DNA of 64,000 nucleotides from Nipponacmea schrenckii (Eukaryota; Mollusca; Gastropoda; Lottiidae), in the NCBI GenBank assembly GCA_030562195.1, contig JAUJPP010000005.1, positions 35,513,106 to 35,577,105 of the forward strand, in the 5' to 3' direction. Of this stretch, positions 10,801 to 25,800 are shown one piece after another. Within the stretch, counting starts at the first letter, position 1. Each line of letters starts with the position of its first letter. The notes beneath the pieces were generated by a model. It searched no databases. It was not told the origin of the DNA and worked only from the letters and a program-made list of their open reading frames with translations. The translations under genes and the position numbers were made by a program.

Positions 10801-13800
10801 AGAGGTCCATTAGAAGGCGTCTAAGAGCAGTCAACCGTTTACATTATTATTGTGTTTCGATTTCGGCAAGCTCGTTATATTTATTGGTCAGGACGATTTT
10901 TCAAATATTTATTAATTATTATGATCTATTCCACAAGATTTGTTATTTTTCATTAATATTAGATTCCCAGTACATTGCAAATGTCATATCGATTCTACTT
11001 TTAATTTTTAAACGTTCTTCAAACTACAATATCAACGTATTTCCAATTTTACAACTACATTGTATCTCTATTACAATTTATAATCTAAAAAAAAAAAATC
11101 CTCTAGGCTTTCCATTCTTTCAACTTTTTTACTTTACCGGCAAATCGTTTTCGTATTTTCTGTGGGTTATTTTAATTAAACCTTTATGTTCTTTGTAATT
11201 TTGTGTTGAAATTGACTTTTATATATTTAACTCATTTACAGACTCCTACAGTTTTAGCTGCATTGATTAAATTGTTCACAGAGTTTTGGTGTTATTTCAT
11301 TTATATGGCCCTTAGTTGTATCGTCATGTGTTTTAATTTGATCCCTAAATATGTTATTTTCGCAAAAAGCGTTTTCAAAACTTTTGACTTATCGCTGTCC
11401 CAATTTGATGTTATTATGGTAGGTTCAGTAAAAACTTCAGGCAAATTTAGACTATTGAGTATATATTTTCTTTATTTTAGCCTGTAGTATCGAACAGTAC
11501 GAAGGAGGTAATCGACAATGTAAGAACATATTTCTGTGATGACGGTTATTATAATGATATGGCAACCCTGTTTTTCAATCCACAAGAAATAGCAATAAAA
11601 CAACTCTTTCATCAACCTGGTAAGAGGTTTTACACATACTGAATCGAAATAATTCATCTTAACCAATGTTGAGTTTCACTTGCTTTACCCAAGCCGATAA
11701 AGTATGGCGTTTGCTTCATATCTAACTCAAAGAACTCGGGAACAGTCCTAAACATCAGCAGGTCAGCAGTGTCAGTAGGCAGCATCGAACTACATTATGG
11801 TATATGTACTCGCAAAAGGAATACAGCGTTCAACTAATGAGTATAAACAGTATTACAGGAATTAAAAAAAAAACATTCTTAACCTATTCGATCGATGTGT
11901 TATCTATGTAGAGACCTAAAAAGATCCCAATTAAGAGACTTGTACTCTAAATATCGAACCCATCGATATATTTTTTCTTTAAAAGTAAGAAGAATGTGTA
12001 CTGATCGTCAATACTTTTCTTTGTGCAACTATTTATTAAAAACGTTGTTAATTGTCACTAATTAGCGTTCTCATTGAACTTTTGAGCTAAAAGTTAAATT
12101 CCATTAGCTAAAATTTCTAGAAACGTTCATAAAAATAGTCAGCGCGTTGCAAAAGGTTGAAAGTTCTAACAGGTATCAATTGGAGAACCCTGTTATTAGG
12201 TAAAATTCGAATATTGTGATATAATATGTTTCAGAGCGGTTTCTCTAGTGCAAACCTCAATTTTCAATACATTTATTTAGAGCTTTATTAATGTTTATTA
12301 TCTAAAGTTTGAGCTCAATAAAAACGTTATACCAAATTATTCCACTGTTTATCTGGATTCCAAATCACATTCATCAGAACAGATTAGTTCTTTCTTTCAA
12401 ACTCTGGGGTCAAGCGTGGTAATTTGGCATAGGGAGTTATATAAAAAAAACTTACATCGAAGTCTGTGATTAAATTTGGAGATCTTTCCACTATTATATT
12501 TTATATTTTTCTAATTGGTGACATAAAGAATTTTCGGTTTTAAATCATATCTTCATAATGAATGAATGTATCAATACAGAGTTATATTATTACATTAGTC
12601 GAAACATCTTGACGAACTCGTGAAAATTCGACTCCTCACGAAAAATAAACTATTAAATGTACCATGTATATTATGAGTGGGCCTTCGAATTTCGGCAATG
12701 AAGAACGTGTTGAGTTTGTAACTCATTTTTTTTTTTTTGCCCATGCATGGGCCAACTCAGATAAAGTTTCTTAAATAAATTGCTTTGTTGGAGAATGTCT
12801 TGTTTTGAATATCATGTTTCGAATTATAATTTATAAAACATATTATTAGCTCAAAAGGAAAGGTCGCGTTGGTAAATCTAGACGCATTACAATATTATGC
12901 AACATAAATAAAGCAGATTCAACAATTGGCCTACTGTTGCTTAATAAATATAATAATTCAGATTTTACATCACTTAATATAATTAATTATGTATTATGTG
13001 TTTGTTTGCAGCTCGGTTTGGGATGCCATCTCTTGCCATCTTTTTCATGTTATTTTTCTTCCTGGCATGCTGGACGTACGGTGTGGCAGTACCCAGTGGT
13101 TTGTTTGTACCGTCATTACTCTGCGGTGCAGCTTACGGAAGATTTGTTGCATTAGTCTTGAAAAGGTTCGTTTATAATCTTTATAACTAAAAAACTCATT
13201 TGAATCACATACGGCCGTGGCGATTTCATCATATAGGCTGTCTTAGTTTAATAACAGGAACCGCAGACATCTGACTGAAAATTGAAATAATGCAAATTGA
13301 TGTTTTCAGTGTACAGTTTGACAATTCAGTCGCATTAAAAAGAAAAGTTGAGTACAGCTCAAACTATTTAATCACTTGTGTCTTATCACCGTGAATATTC
13401 ATCTCTTCGTGAATATGTTGTTTTCTTTTAACTCAAGATTTGACACCTTATTTAAAGTCTAGTTTGAGATTTTTATTGACAAGTGTATTTTTCAATGATA
13501 TAATGGTCATTCTAATCTATAGGCCTACCCAAGGTCAACACTTTCTCCTTTATGTTTCGTTATTATTATTTCTTTTTTTTTTTTTTATTATTATTATTAT
13601 TATCATTGAACATATGTACATATATAACAGTGAAAGCACAATATAATTTGAAAAATAACAAATATATATCATATGAATATAAATAATTAAATAAATATTA
13701 TCGCACAATCATAAATACAATACACATAAACATATACGGTTAGATTAAGTAATGCAAACTAGTAGGTTAGATTTGTGAATTTTTCTAGAATTTCATCAAA

Positions 13801-16800
13801 TGGAATAGCTTTTTGACCACAATGCTTCTCAACTTTAGTGTAATGACATATGAAATTTCTCATAGTTTTAGTATTAGGGAGATTTTCTTGGTTTTTGCAA
13901 ATGTAAATATAATACTTAACTAAAAGAACTATATATGAAGTTATCTTGTTATCAAATGTATTAAGTATAATGCGTTCTAGGTCGAAAGTACTAATATGTT
14001 CATTAACTTTATACGCTATTAGTTTCCAGAGAGGTTGGACATACTCACATGTAATAAATAAATGTTGGTATGATTCAAGTTCTTTACTACAGAAAGGGCA
14101 TAAGACATTTGGTTTAATACATATTTTATATATATTCGTTAGTATTTAAAATTTTATGTAGGACTTTGTATTGAAAAATAAATATTTTATTATCTGATGT
14201 AAGATTTCTTGGAATTGTGTATATTTTCTTCCAGTCTATTTTCCTCTCTAACTCGTTTATATTTGATTCTTGTGCGTAATTTTATCAGTGTCTAAAAAAA
14301 TGTTATAAATATGCTTACTCCCTCTGTTAAGGTAAAGAAAATGATAGAAAAAGGGTTTTTGAAATCCATTAAAATTAGTCATCTTATTAATAAGCATTTT
14401 TAAATCATGTTTTAATCGTTCATAATCTAAATAAGTACCTGGAACCAACTTAAATTTCTCTTTAATCTCTTGGAAAGACAGAAAATGCCTATCGGCGTGC
14501 ATTATGTCATAATTAAACCTGAGACCCTTTTCAAACCATTCCTTAACATAAAAATAAGTGCTCGAGTTAAACCATAATGGCAGAGACAGAAAATTTGCAT
14601 CATTTTATATTCTACTATTTCATAGAAATCAAAACACGATTCAATAACGTCCTTCCAGAAAGGATTATGTATTGACAAACATTTAAGATAGTATTTTCCT
14701 GTGGAAAATAATAGTGTATAGTGTATTAAATATTTATATTTATCACAATTATCAGTTAATCGTTTGAGCCCTGTACATTTTAGTGCCGAAGCATAAAGTT
14801 TAAAATCTGGTAATCGTAATCCCCCAAAGGCATAATCCTGTTTAATTATGTTTCTCTTGATTTTATCTGGTTTCCCCTGCCAAATAAAATGAAAGATCAT
14901 GTTCTCAATTTCGTTAAATATTTCATTAGGCGGATTTGGTAAAGAAAGTAACAAATGTATGAAAAGTGGTAATATCAAGGACTTAATTACACATATTCTA
15001 CTACGATAGTTAACGAGTGCCAGGACCAATTTCGAATAATATTTTTTGACTTGCTAATTTGCGTCCTATATTTGCTCATAATCATACTATCAAGTTGTTT
15101 CGTTATTATGTCCATATGTCATTAACATTCGATTCTGGTGCCTTCAACACATGAATATATTATGGGTGTCTTTCATTATTCCAGTGTATTTGGCTATGAG
15201 AGTGTCTATTCTGGAACTTACGCTCTGGTTGGAGCAGCTGCCTTTCTAGGTGGCGTGGTACGGATGACTATAAGTTTAACAGTTATTCTAATAGAATCGA
15301 CCAATGAAATTAGCTATGGTTTGCCTATTATGTTGGTATTAATGGCAAGTTCTTTTTTTTTTATGTATTTCAAATTCCAATTCACCTCGACTTTTACATC
15401 GGTGCTGATTAATCTTTCTAAAAAGATCGTTTGGGATGACACCAATCCAATTTTCAGTGAGACGTTATTGGTCCTTTAAATTCCATTAACAAAACGTTTT
15501 TATGACGTAGCTATCACAAAAGCATTCAGATATTATTAGCATCTTTTGAGGTAGTGATGTCATATACAGTTAAACAAAAGTAATGTATGATTTCTGGAAC
15601 CAAAGAGGTCCGTCGGAACATAGAATCAATAAATAGACAAGATGCGCATTTAAATCTCGAGATTCATTTTATTGCATAACGCATTTGTCCAGAAACTGCA
15701 ATATTCTGTCGACACCTGAGACGTCACATAATCAAAGATCTTATACTTTTGTCCGCTTACCCGAATCTTGCATTCCACAAAGCACACATATGATACAACA
15801 ATCTGGACCAATATCATTTTAGGTAGCAAAATGGTCCGGAGATTTGTTTAATGAAGGCTTATACGATATCCATATAAAGTTAAAGAGTGTTCCCTTATTA
15901 GAATGGGACGTCCCACCGCATACATCAAGGTAAGCCTTTTGGCCTTCATTACTATATAGTGGAGCCTCGTGTATCCCCACATTTCTGGATAGTTGAAATA
16001 TGCCATGCCATATAGAGTTATAAATTTGTAAACTTGCCAAGTGTCGTATACACAACACTTGGTTATCGCCATAGTTTATAATACCTTGTATAACTTGATA
16101 GGTATTATACTGTAATTTTGGCAAACCTGCGAAGCTTTCCTTCACTATTTCGTGCTTGTTAAGCTGTTTAAAATATCGCAAAATATTATCACTTAATTAA
16201 CATCATAGTTTTGGAACAATTAACAATTATTGATAATTTATTAACACCATTTCTTGCTCACTATTTCAATCTCATCCACTGATCGAGGTCATTTAGTTGA
16301 AACAATTTGCTTCTGACCTATTAAATATCCTGAATCCGTCAACCTGTCAGAAGGATAGAGATAAGTTCAGTCATACCACCATAATCCCTCCACACTTATG
16401 CCAGATCTACGTTTCCTTCAAATTTTGTTTTAAACTGATTTCACCTAATATTAACAACACGAAAGAGGCTGGAAAATGTACCAACTAGTAATTTCGGAGA
16501 AAAGAATACTAAGGAAATAAACAAGAAAAAACCTTTGAGGGATATTATTTTTTACTCTATAGAATGAAAGCAATGGCCATAATGAGTAAAGATTTAAAAG
16601 TTGTCTTCTGTCATACGAGAGTTGCTTCCCTTGTACAATTGTTGAAAACCACGGCTCACAATGTCTTTCCAGTTGTAACCACTGCATCTCAGCTTCAAGA
16701 ATCGGTAAATATGCTTCTCTACTTTACTATCTAAAGAAAGGGGGTTAAGAAAATGAATCATTTACTGTGGCTATCAGGTCGAAAAACAAGAGAAACGCCG

Positions 16801-19800
16801 ACATTTTCAAACCATTATTGAAGCCATTCTGAATGGACAAACCAGTTGATTTCCTAACTAGAATAAGATTTATTGCAATTTATTTCGTTACTTGTGTCAT
16901 TAATCTCAATAATTTTAAAAATAATTTTTAAGTAAAAGTGTACCATTAAAGGTTATTTTACTTCTGTCTTTTTAGGGAATATTAGGAGAGGAGTTTGGGA
17001 CATCACCTTTAACCGGTGAAAGGTAAATCTATCATTCGTTTAATTTAGTGTCAAACCGAATGGCTTTTGCTTGACCTCATCCCCTTCCCCCTTTTTTTTT
17101 CAAATTTTACATAAGAAAAGAAATGCCTTTAAGCTCCTCTACAATTCTGTAGGGATAACATAAAAAATCAATGGACACTACATTATTAAATGATTGTATA
17201 AAGTATCAAACGAATGTTTTGTTTTATAAATTAATAATATATTATGACAAAGTTGATTCCTTGTTTGCAATATTTCCAAATATTATATAAACGACGCCTC
17301 CTGTGCACAATATAATATTTCTTAGAGATAGATGTTCGATCGACTTCTTATGACACGTTGAAATGTAAACGAAACTATCAGTAATGTGTTTGTATTATCT
17401 GTGTTATTCTTAGATTTGATATTTGTTGAAGCCATAATATTTTATTGAGAAATTCAATGAAAAACCAAAATTATATCAATGATATTACTTTGAATCATGT
17501 TTCCTTGTTTGATTATTGTATTCCACATTTCAACAAGTTTCGATAATATATTAATTTTCTAACGAATTTCGTGATATCACTTTTAAGAATACGGTGCAGA
17601 TTATTTCAAGTTGAAAAAGCTGGTAAATTTGTATTCAATGACTGTCGTTTTGGGGAACGGTAAATTGGTCACAAGAAATTTGCTCACGGGAAAGATGGTC
17701 ATAGTAATACGGGCATATGGTATTTTGGTCACAGTAATACGGGCACAAGGTATTTTAGTCACAGTAATACGGGCACAAGGTAATATGGTCACAGTAATAC
17801 GAAAGTCAAAGTACCACGTGCCCGTATTACTGTGACTAAATGACCATGTGTCCGTATTACTGTGACCATATTACCTTGTGCCTGTATTACTGTGACCAAA
17901 GTACCATGTGTCCGTATTACTCTGACCGTAATACCACGTGTCCGTATTACTCTGACCATATTTCCGGTGACTAAATTTCCTGTGACAAAGTTACCTACAT
18001 TCATAGGTCTATATTCACCTTAGATAATTTGCTCCCTATATAACAATTTCGGCAAATATCCCAAATATAATTTCAAATTGCCGATTCAAGAACTAAAAAA
18101 GGTTTATGGTATAATTAAAACCCTTCCAAAAACTTATTTCCGCTCAGTAAATCACGAATACAGTGGAAACTGATCTAATCACATTTTGTAAGAAAATAAA
18201 TTACGAAATTTTATTGGGTTACTATGAAGTGTTCTTTAGTTATTTTCTAACAACGTAATTTATATGTACAAAGTACTCTTTCTTTCAATTTATGGTATAG
18301 CCCTGGTGTTAGGTTTCACTAACAGTTAAGAGTTAAGGCATGGGTAACCATGACTATTCTCTTAACCACTAATTTCTCCTATTTTAGAAATTTTGAAATG
18401 GTAACTAAAAATCAACCCATGAAATTTGAAGGACTGATTTTAAGGTCACATATTGTTATCCTATTGAAGAAGCGTGTCTGGTTTAAAGAAGGCCACTCGG
18501 TGAGTAACAGGGGTTGATAGATAAAAAACGTATCGCGATTGATATGTGGCAGTTTAACATCACAATATTCAAAGACAAAAAATCAAGTCTCATGACTTGT
18601 ATGTGTGGAATTACCCGCTGTTACCTTCAAATTCTTATTGACAAAAACTTGTCAATTTCATAAACACAGCAAGCTATGAAACGCTGAATTGTTAACAAAT
18701 GGTTAATGTCTTATGGAGGGGGGTCGTTGCCTGAATTATTCACAAAGTCAAGCTTTAAATCTAGGCCTCGACTTTACAAAGTTATATTTTAACATTACAC
18801 AAGTACAAAAATCACCTTGCTTAAATCATTAAGTCAATCTACGAATTACAAATAGAGATATTCATTGTATTATAGACGTATAACATTGTGTGATAATAAA
18901 CTCACGCTTTTTGAAGATTAGTTTATTTTTATAGGCTACAGCGCACCGGTACCTTTAGAGCCTTTAAAAAAGGGTACCAGATTCTCTGAATTGCAATATG
19001 AGGTGGGTGTCAAGGTTTGATAGGCGAGTTAAAGCCCATCTATAAAGATGGTCTAGGCCTTGTATCGGTGGCTTTAAGACTGGTCGGTAGATTTAAAATT
19101 GATCTACACTGGATGGCTACTTACCCTTTCTCTCCCAGTACTACTACTAGACCTACTAAAACGTACTAAGCGGAAGGCCTACTCACAGCTTTGGTAGAAA
19201 TAGAAAATGCCAAATTTGTTTGAACGAGGGTACAAATCTTGACAATAGACTTTCCTATGAAAAACATTAAATAGGTCAAGATTCCACATCAAGCGAAGTT
19301 CCCGGAATCATGATGAGAGACAAGGCTCCTTATCCTTACGTCAAGGTTCAAGTGATCAGTGTAGTTTCTATATATATTACTCCATGCTCGGTTTACAACC
19401 ATCATTCGACTCGCCTTAAAACCTTCAGTCGACTCGTCCACAATCCTAGAAATTATTGAAATAAAGAGCTATTATTGAACATTTTGTTGAATATCTTCAA
19501 CATGGTTTCGGTAGTGAGCGATCATTCATGTCTCATGGAAGCGGACAGTCCCTAAAAATAAACACCCGTTTCATAGTTAAATTCCTTTGATAGGGAGTAA
19601 CTATTAATTCATATTTATGTGAGTTTCCGTATATATCAGGATTATGTAAATGAAGACGACAAATTATGGTAAACGTTCAAGAATGCAGAAGTCGACTTTA
19701 CATCTCTCAAGAATACCGTGGTCGAACTTACATCTTTCAAGAATGCAAAATCAAGAAGACATAGTTGAATATGTAAATGATGCAAAGTTAAGAATTCATT

Positions 19801-22800
19801 TTCGAAAAAGAAAGTTTGAACGTTGACTGTTGTAAAAAAAAGTAAACTATGAAATCTCTACTTTGTAGTTAGTATATTGACTTGTTTTCAGAAAGGTGTA
19901 TTTTGTACTTGTGTAATGTTGAAATCTGATTTTGATGCCTTGATTTCTAACTTGACTTTGTGAATACTCCTGGCACCGATCCCCCTCCATAATGTCTTGG
20001 GTGCTCGGGATCAAGTGTTTTCAAGACGAGAACATCTCAACAGATAGTATGTTGAGTATGGCTTATGGTCTGTTGTGAATGGTTCATTAATTAATGTACA
20101 TTAAACCCTGGGGTGGAACAGGGATTAACATATTTATAAACAGATATAATACAATAAGAACTAAAACCCATGGTAAATATTAAGATTTATTAAATTTAAT
20201 AACAGAGAATTCCAGTTCTTGACCAGATTTGACCTTGCAAATTGAAATTCTGAGAAAAGATTCTTCGGTTTAACCTTAGATAAATTGTTGTTGACTATAG
20301 GAAATTATACTGATGTACAGTTATTTCAAACGTTATATATTTTTTAAGAGCCATGGATAACAATTTTAAGGCATTTAAAAAAGATTCGTTAGGTCAGAAT
20401 GTCATTTTAGACAATTTATGACCATGCTAAAGTTTATGTCATTCATATGAAGCACTAAATATTTATTTTTTATTGACAGTACACTTTCCATTTTAGTTGG
20501 GATCCATTCAGCATTCGATATCTTTCGGACCTAAATTCTCTAAGAAACCAAAGCGTGTTGCTGGTTTTTGTTAGAAAATAAAACGCAATCATCGGGGTGT
20601 TTTATAATAAGAATGAACGACATATTCCGGGTCTTCACCGAACTATTAGCATAAAAATTGAGAATGGTTTTGAAATATTTGTATTGGTTTCCATAAAACT
20701 GAGAATCATGGACACGAATAAGAATGAATGGTAGAGTTATGTACAGTTGGACAGTCTCGAATAATCTGAAAATAAAGATAATAAATTTAGAGTTAAAGCT
20801 CTCGTAGATTACTGTTAAATTTCGGTTTTTCTCTTGTCGACAATATTTGAAGACATAAATAACCAGGAAATTTCAGTTAATAATAATTTCAACTAAACGT
20901 TTGATTAAATGATATTTCTGAAAATAGCACTTCTGAACTATAAATAAATGGTTTATAGGATAACCATTGCGTAGTACTATATTCTAAGGATCCAATCAAG
21001 TCAATAGTCAAATCGACTATTTGCATAGGAGAGGGCGCATGTAATATTCAAGAGTGCATTTGTATGTATGTGTGTTGATAAACGAGAAAATCAAGTGATA
21101 TCATGAATGGGTATTACAATAGTACCTAATACCAGGCTAACCAACGCGACACTAGTAATGTGCAATAGACAACGGTGTAAACATATATGTGCGACATATG
21201 TCGCAATCTAAGGGTGCCATATTTAAACCCATGGTTTGGTGTTACCTAGTAACGCGATGAATAATAATTACACGGTCTGTTGAGCTTTTTTTAAATTTTT
21301 GTATAGTTAGAATTCTTTGGATTTTTTATTCGACAATATTTGACTTGATACTGTATTATTCAGTGTTTGCACAAGGGGCAGAATGAGTAATGAAATACAT
21401 ACCTTTTGAAAGATTTATTTCCGAGATTTCAAAGAACCTTCTAAAGACGCTTGTGCTTTTTGTGTTTGCCACATTCTCATTATATCCCCTATAGCTGAAA
21501 GGTAATCATCTGCATCTAATCTTGTGGAAGGCATGGCCTCTAATCTCTGTCGCAGAAATGTCCCAATATAATCTGCTTTATCAGCTGTAAGGTAAATAAA
21601 AACGACAATTGAGTTTGAAATAAGAACGATGTAATTTCAGGGGCGTACGCTGTTGGAGTATTAACGATAATGACCTTCTTTCGTCGAGGCTAGGAACCGT
21701 CGTAATCAAACTAATGAAACTCGATTTTCGCATTCCGTACAATCTATAGAATTTTTATATGTCCTCACACCCATGTTTGTTTTGTCTCATTCTCGTTAAA
21801 TTGCTATCTTTGAAAACTTTAAAGTAATACCTTCAACTCATCTTCAATCGCAAAGGATGCAAATTTCAAACAACATTTCTAACTATATGGGGCATTCGTT
21901 ACCAAACCAGTTGCGATTAACGTATACGACACTCTCACACTCACACAATTTGCTCATGCTATTTTTGATAATTTTTCTAATATATCCTCCAACTCGAAGT
22001 CGCAAAGCATGTCAATAACGTCTGAAAACTGCAAACTGCAACCTACAAAGTTTTCTAAAAGGGCTTTCTTAAATACTAGTAAGGTATTCGGAATACGTAT
22101 TATGAGGTTTCTTTTTTCAATATAATTTACAGACCAAGATTCTAGGTGATATTTACGATAGTTGAATAGAAATAATTTCTGACCGCGATTCTATCTTCAG
22201 GGCAGAGATGAAGTTTAGTTTTAATTATTTGTTTTGAATATAAATTCCGCGAAGCAAATATCACTTATTTTCACTTGTCATTAGTTCAATGCCAATTATT
22301 TTGATGTATTATTCAAACGCCCCTTAACAGTCGATAATCATTCCACCAATTTACTTAGCATTAAGTAAGTGGCAATACTTTTCATTGTTTTTAATCTATG
22401 AAAGGGAGACAAACTATAAATGTGCGTCTATTATAATTCTTTATTATTATCATTAAGGATCTCTGAGCAATTTACTGAATAGATTTGTAAGGATTCAAGC
22501 CTATTAGCAGCCAATTTATGAACAACTGAATCATGAACATCTTATAAAAGTACAATGGAAACTGATATATTATTAAAATGCTACTTATGGCTATTAATAG
22601 GGTCCTTTAGACATGGATAATTTAATATTTTATTTAGAATGTTTAACGTAACAAAATGTAAAGTGTTGGCATGTCAGACAATTTAAGTTGGAAAAGAACA
22701 TTCATCATTCATGTAAAATAACGAAATTCATTGTCCCATAATATTTTACTGGGATGTCAGCGTCAAAGCAGAAACTAACAGACTCTTTTTCCAATATGGT

Positions 22801-25800
22801 CACAAGTAAATGTACGTGAAGTTTCATTTTTTTTTTTGTAAGATTGAGACTGTTATTCATAAACTTACACTTACAGAGAGTATTATACTCGTTTAATTTG
22901 TTTTCGAAGTTGTGGGAGGTATCTGGTACGTATAGGATAAACTCCAAAAACTGGCGTATTCAACTTAAACATAAATATGGCTATTGGCGCCCTAAATAGC
23001 ACAACCACGTGCACTTTTCACGTATTTGACTATTGGCGCCTCAATTACACTATTGCAGTGCTATCATGGTGTTTCTTGAAGGCCAAATCACAAAGTAAAA
23101 ATGTTATATTGGGGGAGTCGACATACCTAAAATGACTTCAAGGAAAGTGTCTTTGTTTTTGTGTTTTCAATTCCAGCCTCAAATTGTATAAGCCTATCTT
23201 TGAAGGACTCGTGCCTGGCTTATGAGTTTTGTTTTTTGTTTCGGGAAATAAATGAAATATCCCCATAGACTTAACCAAACCTCGAACATATGTATAAATT
23301 ATTAACTTAAGATTTCAACACAGAAAATGTAACAAATCTATAATATATATATTATAGAAATGAAATAAATAAAGTCATTGTACGTCAGTTCATCAACGAC
23401 ATCTATGCAAGATTCGTTATTTAAATCATCGTAAATTATGCATGAAAATATTTCTCTGATATACTATTTACAAACTTGAACAAAGTGAATTTGTTTTAAA
23501 AGGGTTGATTTAAAATGGAACATACAAACTAATATTTGTTTTCAGTTTGACCGAGTATCGGTGTATGGCTTTATAAGGGCTCAATTACTTGAAACCCTAG
23601 TAGGAAACATATTTCTCTCCAACTCAACGTTTATTTTGTTTTGTAAATACGCTGAAATGAAATGAAATGAACAAACTGTAATTTCGCCTCCTTTTGCGAT
23701 TTCCAATTGTCGAGAATCTTTAACGTGAACAGCCTGTAGTATACGTGGCCTCGGTGTATTGCCCGATCCGAACTACTAGACGCTTTTTCCATGTCAGTCC
23801 CTGCATCACTGATAAACATTTTTCGACCTACACAATCTAATACCCCTTTAGTAACTTGTTCCTGGCCGCTTCAGATTGAGAATATGTATACACCGGTGTC
23901 ATGAACGGCGATGCATCTGAACATCTTATTCATTTTTTGAATTTGAGGGTCATAAATATATGAACGTTTTTATTTATTTTTGGATCAACCGAATAGTATC
24001 TTGCATTTATTTAAACTAACAAACGATACGAAAGAACAACTCAAGGGCATTGTTTCGAACCAATTGTTGCCCTTAGTAAGTATTTGCCAACAATTATCTT
24101 CATCACCATATTATAATAATACTTTAACATCTTGGCGCATCGACAGTAGCAAAGATATATTATTTCACATCAGTAATGCAGGTCATCGAGTTGATAATAT
24201 GGAACAGTCCTCTAACAATATTAAATAATAAAATCGACTGTGCTATACAGACTAAATTTTAGAAATCTAAAAAAGCGTTCTTCTTGCATTTTTTATTTCT
24301 AACTCTTTACCCTTTAATCCAAACAGATGCAAACTTCTTTTGATTTTTATGACAAATGAAACAACCTCTCAAGAATGTGGATTTTTTAAAAAGTTGATAT
24401 AAGACAAATTGCTGGCAAACACACCTCGTGTTTTTAGATGAAACTTAAACTTTATATTGTATTTCATGCATTCATTCCTGATAGATTTAGAAAAGAAGAG
24501 AAAATCTTACCTCGTTTACCGTACCAATGTGCTTGTGTAAGAGATATAAACGTTAATAAAATAGCTAAGAATAAAACATTTTGTCGAGCCATTTTTAAAA
24601 TATGTCCGAAAGATTTGTGTTGAAGGAAAACCACACCAAGTTCTTAAAACAAATGTAACAATCTTCAATATTACCAGACTAACGACGATCCTAGCAGTTC
24701 TCGTAGAATAGTTGCGTTTTCTGTTTATATATATGCTGTTCTGTTATTGATTCATATCCGTAGGAGGCGCGCACTTAGGCGACCAATCAGAAATCGAAAT
24801 ATTTAGAAAGCGTTTGAATAACAATGAGTTTAAATGAAGGTACTTGTCTGTGATAAGGTTGGTTGATATAAATCATGAAATAGTACTTGATTAATAAATT
24901 GATGACTAATGAACATAATATATTATTGCTTTTTTTAGTCCTATACACCCTCTCACACACGACTTCTTTGGTCACTTCAAATGGTGGCCCATAGAGTTTG
25001 TTTTATTTGTCTCAAACAATTGAGTGTCTAGTTAACTTATAAAATTGGGACCGGTAATGAATGTTTTATAAAACGGAAATAATAAGAAAAAAATTGAAAG
25101 TTTGCCATATTATGTTTTTTTTTTGCAGATGATGTTGTTTTTAGCTGGATGACGAACAATGTTTGTCAAATCCTTATACAAGGTTGATTTGTGTTTGAAA
25201 ATTTTACTACCAATGCTAATTTTACAATTAACCATGTTTACAAATAATCATATTTGAATTTTTTGTTTTTGTTGATTTTAGTGTAAAGGAGTACTCCATG
25301 TTTGGCGAGTAAATGTTTCAAAGAATCAAGAAATCAGTCCTACATTTTTCATTAGAATGGGGCTTGGGAACGAAGTTTTAAAAATCATTTTAATCAGATT
25401 TATATCCGGAAATCTATCACTAAGTAATTTGTCATTTGTGTTTTATAATACCTTTTGTAATTGTTGCGATCTTATTCCAGGATAGAATAAAGACATTAAG
25501 CTATGAGAAATTAATAGAAGATTATCCCAGGTTTAAGGATATTTATGACATTGATACAAATCAATTAGATCTTGATGCCTTAGTTGTAAGTATAAATATG
25601 ATATCAAGGATTTCAAAAGGGTGAACCTAAGACTTTCAATCATTCATCTGACGAACATAGGGCGTACCTTATGTGTATATTGGTAAGAATTACCAGTAAA
25701 CGAATTTTTGGAGTGTCTTAAATTCATGTATTACTCATGTCAAGCTAGTTTGTGGTTATCTTGATTCAATCGGTCCCTGGCAGTCATATTTTCAATTTCA

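Noticed and set aside
10797..11487. 133- and 94-codon hydrophobic frames before CLCN6 exon g
   Set aside because: AT-rich intron reading; the second overlaps the exon acceptor in the wrong frame.
15819..16181. 120-codon antisense frame
   Set aside because: It covers CLCN6 exon j in reverse; a shadow of a confident exon.
17611..18004. Frames with repeated [10 protein letters not shown] peptides on both strands
   Set aside because: By-product of the palindromic minisatellite.
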